From Gracilimonas sp040904925 (GTDB lineage Bacteria; Bacteroidota; Rhodothermia; Balneolales; Balneolaceae), in contig JBBDSP010000006.1 of assembly GCA_040904925.1 (NCBI GenBank), forward strand, positions 248,001-312,000: 64,000 bases of DNA. The letters run 5' to 3'. A program made the translations under genes and the position numbers. Under the pieces are notes generated by a model. That model saw only the letters and a program-made list of their open reading frames with translations, made no database searches and was not told the DNA's origin. The stretch's first letter is position 1. The number at the start of each line of letters is the position of its first letter. Positions 44,047 through 52,691 of this stretch are shown piece after piece.

Positions 44047-44483
44047 TCGGGGAGGATTTCAAGAAATTCGTCGGTCATAATATCATACGTAAGTTTCATC
44101 AAACGCAGTTGTTCCGGCCACTTAATATAGGGCTGAACTCCTTCAATGCTGATCCACTTGTATTCGGTGTGTTCATCATCAAGGGTGATCTCATCTTCAT
44201 AATCCAGTTCTGCTGCAAAAGCAGGAATCGAATGAATCGTATCGGACTTTGCTTCATAAAATTGATTCACAGAAGGAATGGTCCAAAGCTTAACGGGTGA
44301 TAACCCGGTTTCCTCCTTCAACTCCCGCAGAGCAGCTTCCCAGCGTTGCTCACCTTCCTTTACCTTCCCGCCTACCATACGCCATTGATTGGCATAGATC
44401 TTATCGGATGACCTCTTGAAGATCAAAAAATGTGGGTAGCCATTCTTTTGCCGATACGGATAAACATCAATGAGTTTTTTCAT
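44028..44483 (-). CDS. NUDIX hydrolase (dATP pyrophosphohydrolase-like)
   Basis: Soluble 151-aa hydrolase. The NUDIX box G-x5-E-x7-R-E-L-x-E-E-x-G-L is complete at residues 39-61. The N-terminal V-x-P-Y-R-Q and D-E-H-T-E-Y-K-W-I at the C-terminal side resemble NudB-type enzymes acting on nucleoside triphosphates. Lies between greA and the barrel gene in one unit. Confidence 0.92.
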   Translation of the reverse strand: MKKLIDVYPYRQKNGYPHFLIFKRSSDKIYANQWRMVGGKVKEGEQRWEAALRELKEETGLSPVKLWTIPSVNQFYEAKSDTIHSIPAFAAELDYEDEITLDDEHTEYKWISIEGVQPYIKWPEQLRLMKLTYDIMTDEFLEILPEWEIEL

Positions 44484-44500
44484 TTACGGCGGTTCAGATA

Positions 44501-44974
44501 TTAAATTTCGATGTTCTTCACTTCCAGTTCTAATTCTCCGGCCGGGACATCCACTTTTACGGTCTCCCCAATTTCACGTCCCATCAAAGCCTTCCCAATC
44601 GGGGAGTCAACTGAGATCTTTCCGGCTGCAAAATCGGCTTCATTGGCAGAAACCAAAGTGTACTTCATTTCCTTCCCAACATTTTTGTTCAGGATAGTTA
44701 CAGTAGTCAAAACTCTTACCTTAGAAAGGTCAAGATCTTTCGTATCCAAAACCCTGGCATTGGCAAGGGCATCTTCAAGCTTGGTAATGCGATCTTCAAG
44801 GTGCCCTTGAGCCTCTTTAGCGGCATCATATTCTGCGTTTTCACTTAGATCACCTTTTGCTCTTGCTTCGGCGATATCATTTGCGATCTCTCTTCGCCCC
44901 CTTGTCTTAAGATCTTTCAGTTCTGCATCCAATTTGTCATAACCTTCTTGTGTCAGGTATTGAACTTTACTCAT
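44501..44974 (-). CDS. greA: Transcription elongation factor GreA
   Basis: Rescues backtracked RNA polymerase by stimulating transcript cleavage. 157 aa: N-terminal coiled coil (about 1-75) with the tip D-L-S-E-N-A-E-Y-D-A-A-K-E carrying the acidic catalytic residues, then the FKBP-like C-domain (I-G-x-A-L-M-G-R-E-I-G-E). First gene of the leftward unit to pta, preceded by a leader with a terminator-like hairpin. Confidence 0.97.
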   Translation of the reverse strand: MSKVQYLTQEGYDKLDAELKDLKTRGRREIANDIAEARAKGDLSENAEYDAAKEAQGHLEDRITKLEDALANARVLDTKDLDLSKVRVLTTVTILNKNVGKEMKYTLVSANEADFAAGKISVDSPIGKALMGREIGETVKVDVPAGELELEVKNIEI

Positions 44975-45000
44975 AATCGTTATTTTACTTCGGTTTCTAT

Positions 45001-45040
45001 AAATAAAAAAAGCAATCTACCCTTGGCAGATGGCTTTTAC
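45001..45040 (-). promoter_or_regulatory. Terminator-like hairpin in the greA leader
   Basis: AAAAGC-A-ATCT-A-CC (from 45007) pairs symmetrically with GG-C-AGAT-G-GCTTTT (to 45037) around a 3-base loop; on the minus strand it is followed by a long T-run just before greA. The upstream gene is divergent, so there is no other gene for it to terminate. It probably acts within the greA transcript. Confidence 0.6.
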
Positions 45041-45253
45041 TTTCACTTTTGAAATATACTTAAAAATAAGGGGTTATTGTGTGTTTTTCCATCATTGTTT
45101 TAGTACAGGTACTAAGGATAAATTCTCTGAGAACCGGTTATCCATACATCAAAAAAATATGTATCTCTATTAAGTTGCATCAAATCATGAAATGATGCCG
45201 GAACAATGATATTTTAGCGATGAACTAAAACCAACACTCCAGAGCTTAAACGA

Positions 45254-45787
45254 TTGAACAAACTGACTACTAAAGAAATACTGGAAGAAAACCTATCCCG
45301 CTCTGCACCTGAGAAACTAAGCTCTTTAAAGATCTTTGTACCTAATATCAGAAGCCTGCATAATGTCGGGTCCATCTTTCGTTCAGCCGATGCTTTTGGA
45401 ATTTCTGAGGTCATTCTGGCCGGGTACACACCTACTCCACCCCGTCCTGAGATCAATAAGACGGCGATAGGTGCAGAAGAATTTGTGGACTGGAGCTATG
45501 TTAAGGATGCTGCCAAAGCTTTGAATAAGCTTAGAAAGAATGGGTACTATATTGTCGGTCTGGAACAAACTACCGATAGCACGGAACTACCTGATTTTGA
45601 GGCTACAGCCAAAGAGAAGATCTGTATTATTTTAGGAAGTGAAGTATCAGGCATCGAAGACGAACTGCTTCCTTTGGTGGATGAGTTTGTGGGGATCCCG
45701 CAATATGGACGAAAGCATTCTCTTAACGTCTCTGTAGCAGCGGGTGTGGTTTTATATGCGATGCTTGAGAAATTGTGGAATCGTTGA
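45254..45787 (+). CDS. SpoU/TrmH-family RNA methyltransferase
   Basis: SAM-dependent 2'-O-ribose methyltransferase with the SPOUT knot: N-x-x-x-L-H-N-V-G-S-I-F-R-S-A-D-A-F-G (residues 31-49), I-I-L-G-S-E-V-S-G-I and S-L-N-V-S-V-A-A-G-V. 177 aa, close to the small TrmH group; the exact tRNA or rRNA site is unknown. Starts at TTG 45254; the in-frame TGA at 45221 allows no ATG. The 279 bp upstream hold the greA leader and otherwise no feature I can name. Confidence 0.92.
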   Translation: MNKLTTKEILEENLSRSAPEKLSSLKIFVPNIRSLHNVGSIFRSADAFGISEVILAGYTPTPPRPEINKTAIGAEEFVDWSYVKDAAKALNKLRKNGYYIVGLEQTTDSTELPDFEATAKEKICIILGSEVSGIEDELLPLVDEFVGIPQYGRKHSLNVSVAAGVVLYAMLEKLWNR

Positions 45788-45842
45788 TTGTGTATTTGAT
45801 AACTTATACAACTCTAAGAAAGAACTAATAAACATTTACTAA

Positions 45843-46655
45843 ATGCCCGATCCAAAAGAACTTATCGAAAAGGCTGAGAGATTCCTGAAACAGCAACGGG
45901 AAATGTATGGGGATTTTTCTATTAAACCCCAGACCAAAGAGCAAACTTCAACATCTCAAAAACCTGCAAGCGCTGAAAACAATCATACTTCTGAGGTTAT
46001 GGAACCTTCGGATTCTTATACAGCTCCTAAAAAGAAACAAGAACAGGTCCAACCCGAACCTCAAAAAGAACTTTCTAAAGCTGAGAGAATAGCCTCTTGT
46101 CAGTCTTTGGAAGAATTGAGAGCGTTGTGTGAAGAAGCTGATGAGCTTAGAACCGATCTTGAAGGAACCAACCTGGTTTTTGGCGTTGGCAACCCTGATG
46201 CTGACATCATGGTAATTGGCGAAGCGCCCGGATTTAATGAGGATAAGCAAGGTGAGCCTTTTGTCGGAGAAGCCGGTCAGCTGCTGGATAAGATCATGGC
46301 AGCGATCAACTTCAGCAGAGATGAAATTTATATTGCGAACATTCTAAAACATCGGCCACCCAATAACCGAGATCCCAAAGCGGAAGAATCGGCTCGCAGC
46401 CTCCCCTACCTTTTACGACAAATTGAACTGGTCGATCCTAAGCTTGTTCTTTGCGTGGGAAGAATTTCAGCTACAACTCTTTTGAATGAAGATACCTCTT
46501 TAGGCCGTTTAAGAAATAAATTTCATGAATTTCATGGAAGAGAGTTATTGGCTACTTATCACCCCGCGGCTCTTCTCAGATATCCTAAGTATAAACGCCC
46601 AACTTGGGAAGATGTTCAAATGCTAAGAAAAAGGTATGATGAGTTAGTCAGTTAA
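45843..46655 (+). CDS. Family-4-like uracil-DNA glycosylase lacking the Fe-S cysteines
   Basis: Removes uracil from DNA, if active. N-terminal 80 residues are a low-complexity, Lys/Glu/Gln/Pro-rich extension. The catalytic domain (about 105-270) carries motif A G-E-A-P-G (126-130), G-E-P-F-V-G-x-A-G-Q-L-L and motif B T-Y-H-P-A-A-L-L-R. The four cysteines that bind 4Fe-4S in classical family 4 enzymes are missing: none sits in the C-x-x-C region before V-F-G, the L-K-C-R-P-P position is His170, and the one before P-Y-L is Ser186. Stand-alone, 55 bp after the methyltransferase gene. Confidence 0.88.
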   Translation: MPDPKELIEKAERFLKQQREMYGDFSIKPQTKEQTSTSQKPASAENNHTSEVMEPSDSYTAPKKKQEQVQPEPQKELSKAERIASCQSLEELRALCEEADELRTDLEGTNLVFGVGNPDADIMVIGEAPGFNEDKQGEPFVGEAGQLLDKIMAAINFSRDEIYIANILKHRPPNNRDPKAEESARSLPYLLRQIELVDPKLVLCVGRISATTLLNEDTSLGRLRNKFHEFHGRELLATYHPAALLRYPKYKRPTWEDVQMLRKRYDELVS

Positions 46656-46756
46656 GCCAGGACCTTGTATCATAGATAAAGATCAAGCTCTGTGAAACGA
46701 TAGATCATATATAAACTGTTTGAAGCCTGAATTAAAGCACAATAAAAATAGAATCT

Positions 46757-47518
46757 TTGTCTAAATTACCAGAAGCGCACAAATTTATTGATCTCTCCGA
46801 CTACGGGCGACCTGCAGCTCGTATTATCGCAAAGTCTTTGAAGGAAACCTCTTTTACACCTATTCATGTTACTGTTGGTTTTATAATTTCCGGACTCATA
46901 GCGATCGGCTGTATCATTGCGGGATATTATCTGGCCGCAGCTTTTTTCCTGATCTTTAAATCCATTTTAGATGCGGCCGATGGTGAGCTTGCCCGAATGA
47001 AGGAAACCCCATCTTACACCGGCCGTTATTTTGATTCAGTGGCTGACATAATTTTAAACTTCCTCATTTTACTCGCCATCTGGTTCGTTACAGATTCCAA
47101 CATCATATACACTCTTCTTGCCTTCCTGGGGATACAGCTACAGGGCACACTGTACAATTACTATTATGTGATCCTGAGAAATAACGTCAGTGGCGATACA
47201 ACCAGCCGTATCTTTGAAGATGAACCGCCTGAAGCACTCGAAGGCGAAAAGCAGAAACATGTGAATGTTTTATTCTGGCTTTATAAGAAATTGTACGGTG
47301 TATTCGACAAAGCTATCTACACCCTCGATTTTAAAGCGGCTAAGAGTAAAAATTTTCCAAACTGGCTTATGACTGCCCTTTCAACTTTTGGTCTTGGGTT
47401 TCAGCTTTTGATAATAAGTGTGCTATTAGTGTTTGGCTTTAAAGAACTCATCATCCCTTTCTTCATTATTTATACGGTTATGATTTTTGTCTTCATTGGA
47501 ATCAGAAGAATTCTTTAA
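46757..47518 (+). CDS. CDP-alcohol phosphatidyltransferase family protein
   Basis: Inner-membrane enzyme of 253 aa with about six helices. The signature D-G-x2-A-R-x8-G-x3-D-x3-D is complete (Asp75, Gly76, Ala79, Arg80, Gly89, Asp93, Asp97). Start TTG 46757. Unlike pssA in this window it has a cytoplasmic loop at about 155-190. Alcohol substrate (glycerol phosphate, inositol phosphate or other) is not readable. Confidence 0.88.
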   Translation: MSKLPEAHKFIDLSDYGRPAARIIAKSLKETSFTPIHVTVGFIISGLIAIGCIIAGYYLAAAFFLIFKSILDAADGELARMKETPSYTGRYFDSVADIILNFLILLAIWFVTDSNIIYTLLAFLGIQLQGTLYNYYYVILRNNVSGDTTSRIFEDEPPEALEGEKQKHVNVLFWLYKKLYGVFDKAIYTLDFKAAKSKNFPNWLMTALSTFGLGFQLLIISVLLVFGFKELIIPFFIIYTVMIFVFIGIRRIL

Positions 47519-47680
47519 TTCTTATTAGAAAATGACTTTCCAAACCCAAAAATCGCTGCTTAATAAGTGTTGATAACTCTGTTCAAAATTTGTTTAAAAA
47601 GAATCTCAATTCGCTTCTGATTTATACCTATTTTCGATGTTCACTTTTTCCTTTCAGCACAAGATCTTCCATTATCACTC

Positions 47681-49201
47681 ATGGCAAAAAAGAACGGTTC
47701 TTATAGTAACAAGTATCAGCAGGATGACTCAAAAAAATTAGAGCAAGGTGGCCGGGTTCCCCCTCAGGCCGTCGAAGTTGAGGAAGCCGTTCTCGGAGCT
47801 ATGCTGATCGAACACGGCGCGGCAACAATTGCTCTGCAAATGCTGAAGCCTACCGATTTTTACAAAACTGCCAACCGACATATTTTTGAAACGCTTACCA
47901 ATTTATATGAAAGGGATAATCCTCTGGATCTGCTGACCGTTGAGAATGAGCTAAAGGACAACAACTTGCTTGAAGCATGTGGCGGGCCAACTTATTTATC
48001 GGACCTTACCCGCTCGGTTAGTTCTTCAGCAAATATTGAATATCACGCACAGATCATCATCGAAAAAGCGATCAAACGAAATTTGATCCTGGCCAGTAAT
48101 GATGTCATCAAAGACGCTTACGATACAACCAGTGACGCCTACGATGTACTGGATCACGCAGAGCAAAGTATTTTTGACCTTTCAAACCAAAAGAGTCGAA
48201 GTTCCGCCGTTCCGGTTGAGAAACTGTTAAAGGATACCCTCTCCTATCTGGAAGATCTTCGCGGTAAAGAATATGGGATCACCGGAGTACCAACCGGTCT
48301 GGCAATTGATGATATGACTGCCGGCTGGCAAAAGGGCGATCTCGTTATTATTGCTGCCCGGCCTTCGATGGGTAAAACAGCTTTTGTACTTACAGCGGCA
48401 AGAAATGCAGCTTTGCACCCTGATGAGAATCTCAGAACTCCCATCGCGCTGTTCAGTCTTGAAATGTCGAATCAGTCGCTGGTACAGCGTTTACTGACTA
48501 TGGAAGCCCGTGTTCGTGCAGATGAGGCCAGAAAAGGAACACTTAAAGACGAAGATTTCCGTAGACTGATAGATGCAGCCAGTCGATTATTCAGCGCAGA
48601 AATTTATATTGATGATACTCCGGGCATTAGCCTGATGGAGCTTCGTACCAAATGCCGAAGATTGAAAAGTGAAAAGAATATTGGCCTTATTGTGATCGAT
48701 TACCTGCAGCTGATGCAGGCAAATTCCAAAGATATCGGTAACCGTGAGCAGGAAATTGCTACTATCTCTCGTGGACTAAAAGGACTCGCGAAAGAATTAG
48801 ACGTTCCGGTAATCGCCCTTGCGCAGCTTTCACGAGCGGTGGAACAGCGTGGAGGTGACAAACGGCCTCAACTGAGTGACTTACGTGAATCCGGATCCAT
48901 TGAGCAGGATGCTGATATTGTGATGTTTCTGTATCGCGCCGAATACTATGGGATCACCACAACCGAAGAAGGACAATCCACTGCAGGACTTGCTGAGATC
49001 ATTGTCGGGAAGCAGCGTAATGGTCCGGTTGGAAGTAAGATGATGTATTTTGTGAAAGAATATGCCCGGTTTGAAAATCTTACATCAGCCAGTAACAATG
49101 ATCCCATGATCGGAGACGGAGGTAATGATAACGGAGGAGGTAATGGAGGACCGGCTCCTCTTCCCCATAACCCCGCTCCTGATGAAGATGCTCCTTTTTG
49201 A
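47681..49201 (+). CDS. dnaB: Replicative DNA helicase
   Basis: Hexameric helicase that unwinds DNA at the replication fork. 506 aa: the N-terminal primase-interaction domain begins at P-P-Q-A-V-E-V-E-E-A-V-L-G-A-M-L. The RecA-like core has Walker A A-R-P-S-M-G-K-T, F-S-L-E-M-S, Walker B L-I-V-I-D-Y-L-Q-L and S-D-L-R-E-S-G-x-I-E-Q-D-A-D. The tail is Gly/Asn/Pro-rich. No intein. Start ATG 47681. The 162 bp upstream hold no clear element. Confidence 0.98.
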   Translation: MAKKNGSYSNKYQQDDSKKLEQGGRVPPQAVEVEEAVLGAMLIEHGAATIALQMLKPTDFYKTANRHIFETLTNLYERDNPLDLLTVENELKDNNLLEACGGPTYLSDLTRSVSSSANIEYHAQIIIEKAIKRNLILASNDVIKDAYDTTSDAYDVLDHAEQSIFDLSNQKSRSSAVPVEKLLKDTLSYLEDLRGKEYGITGVPTGLAIDDMTAGWQKGDLVIIAARPSMGKTAFVLTAARNAALHPDENLRTPIALFSLEMSNQSLVQRLLTMEARVRADEARKGTLKDEDFRRLIDAASRLFSAEIYIDDTPGISLMELRTKCRRLKSEKNIGLIVIDYLQLMQANSKDIGNREQEIATISRGLKGLAKELDVPVIALAQLSRAVEQRGGDKRPQLSDLRESGSIEQDADIVMFLYRAEYYGITTTEEGQSTAGLAEIIVGKQRNGPVGSKMMYFVKEYARFENLTSASNNDPMIGDGGNDNGGGNGGPAPLPHNPAPDEDAPF

Positions 49202-49243
49202 TCCCGGATTTTTAGGATTAAGAGATTTTGCAGATCCAAGGTA

Positions 49244-50353
49244 TTACAGTATCATTTCTTCAAAGAGCGTATCAAAGTCTTTGATACGCTTCGACCAATC
49301 CAGATGTTGATTAATATTCTGAAGTGAATTCTTAGGAAGTGATTTGGTCTTTCCGGTAAGCAACTCTTTTAAATGGTGAAATAGTTCATCTTCATTTTCA
49401 TACAATACCGGGGCATGAAGTAGTGGATCATGAAGACTTTTCGGAATCAGTTCCGGATAATGTAAACTGTTGGGCACCAATGGGTGACACCCACAATATA
49501 TCGCTTCCATTATAGCCACGCAGAAGAATTCGTAGCTGGCTGTAGAAACTACAATATCACCTGAATGAAGCAGCTTGCTGTAGTTTTCTTTGTCATCAAC
49601 ATAGCCAAAATGAGTGATCTGTTGGCCGTATCGCTGCCACGCTTTTTCAAATTCTTCCGGTTTCTCATGTTGCGTATCACCGGCAAGGATCAGGTCAAAT
49701 TTCAGATCAATATCATTTAATCTGTTCAATACCCTGAAAAACATGGCGGGATTCCGGTCAAATTGCCAGCGTTGATTCCAGACGATCACCGGATTTTCAT
49801 TCTCTGAACGGGTATCAGGTTGCTTATCGAAACTTTTCAGATCAAGACCGGGATGCATCACCACACTCTTTTCTCTGATCTTTTCAATGGTGTTGTACTG
49901 TTTGCCATCCGGAAAATTATCGAGGAATTTCGGCAAAGCCTCAAAAAGATCCTCTAAGTGAAAACGTGATGAAAATATCAGCTTATCGGCCACCAGCATA
50001 CTCAAATAATTGATGTAGCAATAAGTCATATCACGCTTTTCTCCTTCCGGAATAGGACGTGTAAACTGATTGTCATGCATATACATGATCGTGGGCGTAT
50101 GGGCAAATCTCGGATTGGTAAGGGCCATGAAAGCCGGCAGATTGGTCATACTGCTGGTTAGAATAAGATCTATATCCTCACTTATCTTATTCGTCATCTC
50201 AGTCAGGGTAACTGAGTCACCATGCATCCTCCATTTCCACCCTTTATAATTTAGTTTTATCGGGATGATATTATGTGAAGAGTTTTTTTCCAGCCCTTTT
50301 AAAAAAGCTTTATGCGAGCCGCTGTAAAATGGTTCTACCGCTAAAATGTTCAT
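49244..50353 (-). CDS. tRNA-queuosine alpha-mannosyltransferase-like (QTMAN/GTDC1, DUF3524)
   Basis: GT-B glycosyltransferase, 369 aa, matching the GTDC1/QTMAN family that mannosylates queuosine in tRNA-Asp. The DUF3524 N-terminus is E-P-F-Y-S-G-S-H-K with K-G-W-K-W-R; then M-H-D-N-Q-F, L-I-F-S-S-R-F-H, V-W-N-Q-R-W-Q-F-D-R-N-P and T-A-S-Y-E-F-F-C-V-A-I-M-E-A-I-Y-C-G-C-H-P-L-V-P. These segments align closely with my memory of the human protein. Starts 6 bp after mutL. Its 3' end carries a perfect 11-bp hairpin (49266-49290) near the dnaB end. Activity on tRNA is inferred. Confidence 0.85.
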   Translation of the reverse strand: MNILAVEPFYSGSHKAFLKGLEKNSSHNIIPIKLNYKGWKWRMHGDSVTLTEMTNKISEDIDLILTSSMTNLPAFMALTNPRFAHTPTIMYMHDNQFTRPIPEGEKRDMTYCYINYLSMLVADKLIFSSRFHLEDLFEALPKFLDNFPDGKQYNTIEKIREKSVVMHPGLDLKSFDKQPDTRSENENPVIVWNQRWQFDRNPAMFFRVLNRLNDIDLKFDLILAGDTQHEKPEEFEKAWQRYGQQITHFGYVDDKENYSKLLHSGDIVVSTASYEFFCVAIMEAIYCGCHPLVPNSLHYPELIPKSLHDPLLHAPVLYENEDELFHHLKELLTGKTKSLPKNSLQNINQHLDWSKRIKDFDTLFEEMIL

Positions 50354-50359
50354 GTAAGA

Positions 50360-52210
50360 TTATCTGAATCGGGCTTGAATTTCATCCAGCGGAATATAGC
50401 TGATTGTTGGCTTCTTTAAAGGATCGAGATACGGTTGTTCACATGCGAAAAGCTGATCAACCAGCGACTCCATTTCTTGCTGACTCAATTTCTTTCCTCT
50501 TGGAATTGCTGCTTTGGAAGCAAACGCAATAGCCAGTTTTTCCCGTGCTTCTAATTTGATCTTCTGTCCCATTTCCTGGTATTGATGCAGCATTGAGATC
50601 AGCACCTCTTCCTCATTCCCAATTTCGATATCAGCCGGAACCCCATTTATCATAGCTGTATTTCCACTGAGCAGCTGAACCGAAAATCCCATTCGCTGAA
50701 TAATGGAATGCAATTCCTTCAGCAATGTGTAATCCGAAGCAGAGAGTTCAAGTGTTTGAGCAAATAAGAGCTGTTGTGTGCTCGGTAGTGCTTCTTCCGT
50801 GGCATTGATCGCCTTTTCGAAGATGATGCGTTTATGGGCCAAATGCTGATCGATAACGGTAAGTCCTGACCGCGTTTGAGTAAGGATATACGAATTATGC
50901 AGCTGCCAGAACCCTTGATCCTGAGCTACTTTTTCCTTCTCATGCTGTGGAGGCTGAAATGTCTGCGTATCCGGGTAATCTGGTGGCTGCTGATTAGACC
51001 TTCCACCATACAATTGATCTGCAAGTTCGCCTCCTTTTCCTTGTGCAGGATTCGAACGGTAGTTTATACGGGATGGAAACTGTAAACCACTCCCACCGCC
51101 GCTACTTGTAGCAGGTCGATTAAAACTAAACCCGGAACCAAATCCTTTAGAAGGATCATCACTTAAGAAGGTGTCTTCATTGGGCTGAATCTCAGGGACC
51201 TGAAAATGTTTATTCAATGCACGATTCACTACGGAACGGGCGAGTTGTATTACACTTCGTTCATCCTCAAACTTAACTTCCATTTTTGCGGGATGAACAT
51301 TCACATCCACCTTCGAAGGATCGATATCAAAAAATAAAGCGTAAAACGGATATTCATTATTACGGGTCCACGCATCATACAAACTCAATATTACATGGGT
51401 GAGATACCGATGCTGAAACGGCCTGCCATTCACAAATAAAAACTGTTCACCCCGGCTTTTTTTCGCCAGTTTTGGGTCCGAAGCAAAACCATGAATTTTA
51501 ACATAACTGGTTTCCTCTCCAAACTCGATCAGACTCGCCTTATAAGAACTTCCAAAGATCTGTGTTACCCGTTCCTTTAAGTTTTGAATAGGCAGGTCAT
51601 AGATCACATCTCCGTCCGCTTCCACATAAAAAGCTACATCAGTGCTGGCAAGCGCTGCATATTGAATGGTTCTTAATATATGACGGAGTTCAGTAACATC
51701 CGTTTTCAAAAACTGTCGGCGGGCAGGCACGTTGAAGAACAAATTCCGAACCGCGATCGTGGTGCCATTGTCTGTGGCCGTCGGCTTGATCTCACGATCC
51801 TCTCCTCCCCAAACTTCAAATTCCCAACCGTTCTCATCTTCAGCTCGTTTGGTCTTTACCGTAACCTGAGAAATAGACGCGATAGATGCCATAGCCTCAC
51901 CCCGAAATCCAAGCGTTCGGATCTTAAAGAGGTCATCAACGGTATTGATCTTTGAGGTGGCATGGCGTTCAAAACAAAGAGGAAGATCTTCTTTACTCAT
52001 TCCGCATCCGTTATCAGAAACCTGGATGAGAGTTCGACCTGCGTTTTGAATTAATATTTTGAGCTGATCTGCTCCGGCATCGATAGCATTATCGAGAAGC
52101 TCTTTAACAACAGAAGCCGGACGCTGGATAACTTCCCCTGCAGCAATTTTATTACTTATTTCAGGCGGAAGTTGATGTATGATAGAGTCGCTGATATGCG
52201 TGTCGCTCAA
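50360..52210 (-). CDS. mutL: DNA mismatch repair protein MutL
   Basis: Matchmaker ATPase of mismatch repair. 616 aa: GHKL ATPase domain with E-L-L-D-N-A-I-D-A-G-A-D, D-N-G-C-G-M, G-F-R-G-E-A-M-A-S-I; linker at about 350-430; C-terminal dimerisation domain with the clamp-binding-like Q-L-L-F-A-Q-T-L. The endonuclease motif D-Q-H-A-x2-E-x4-E appears as D-Q-H-L-A-H-K-R-I-I-F-E, with Lys in place of the first Glu. Nicking activity is therefore uncertain. Followed by the mannosyltransferase; preceded by a small membrane-protein gene. Confidence 0.97.
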   Translation of the reverse strand: MSDTHISDSIIHQLPPEISNKIAAGEVIQRPASVVKELLDNAIDAGADQLKILIQNAGRTLIQVSDNGCGMSKEDLPLCFERHATSKINTVDDLFKIRTLGFRGEAMASIASISQVTVKTKRAEDENGWEFEVWGGEDREIKPTATDNGTTIAVRNLFFNVPARRQFLKTDVTELRHILRTIQYAALASTDVAFYVEADGDVIYDLPIQNLKERVTQIFGSSYKASLIEFGEETSYVKIHGFASDPKLAKKSRGEQFLFVNGRPFQHRYLTHVILSLYDAWTRNNEYPFYALFFDIDPSKVDVNVHPAKMEVKFEDERSVIQLARSVVNRALNKHFQVPEIQPNEDTFLSDDPSKGFGSGFSFNRPATSSGGGSGLQFPSRINYRSNPAQGKGGELADQLYGGRSNQQPPDYPDTQTFQPPQHEKEKVAQDQGFWQLHNSYILTQTRSGLTVIDQHLAHKRIIFEKAINATEEALPSTQQLLFAQTLELSASDYTLLKELHSIIQRMGFSVQLLSGNTAMINGVPADIEIGNEEEVLISMLHQYQEMGQKIKLEAREKLAIAFASKAAIPRGKKLSQQEMESLVDQLFACEQPYLDPLKKPTISYIPLDEIQARFR

Positions 52211-52228
52211 TGTAAATGATCTGTATTT

Positions 52229-52435
52229 TTAAAGTGAAATTAGATAAACAATTAAAGCCAGTAAAGCTGCGAAAAATACAATCCGAGAAAATTGTGCCGG
52301 TCTTGGACGGGTATGTGATTCAAACTTGATTCGCTTGCGCCGCTTTTCTTTCTCGTCCTTCTCAGGATCGTAATATCGAAAGGGATAATCGAATTTTTTA
52401 GGTTTTGGCCGGAAGCCGAACATAGGGCTGATCAT
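52229..52435 (-). CDS. Small single-helix membrane protein
   Basis: 68 aa, unknown function. A proline/aromatic N-terminus (F-G-F-R-P-K-P-K-K-F-D-Y-P-F-R-Y-Y-D-P-E) is followed by a basic stretch K-E-K-R-R-K-R-I-K-F and one C-terminal helix (about 49-67). Similar short proteins with F-x-Y-x-P-R-Y-Y-D-P-x-x-E are familiar to me next to mutL in Bacteroidota-type genomes. 18 bp upstream of mutL and in the same direction. The 256 bp between it and icd hold AT-rich sequence but no element I can name. Confidence 0.75.
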   Translation of the reverse strand: MISPMFGFRPKPKKFDYPFRYYDPEKDEKEKRRKRIKFESHTRPRPAQFSRIVFFAALLALIVYLISL

Positions 52436-52691
52436 AACAATACCTCATTTTTATTGGCTTTGAAGGCTAATAAATCATATTAACCGATCGCTCCTTAATA
52501 TAGGGATTCCAAAGGGAGAATATCGAATATTCAATCTTGAATGTTTACTATTCATCTGTTAATAATCAATATTCTTCCAGATGTCCTTTTGCTTCTAAAA
52601 TTTGTAAACTCCCTGCCCATAATTTTTTTCCTTCGAAATTGATATTTTTTCGAACCTTTAAGCTAATTGAAACTGCAAATTATTTTATAAA

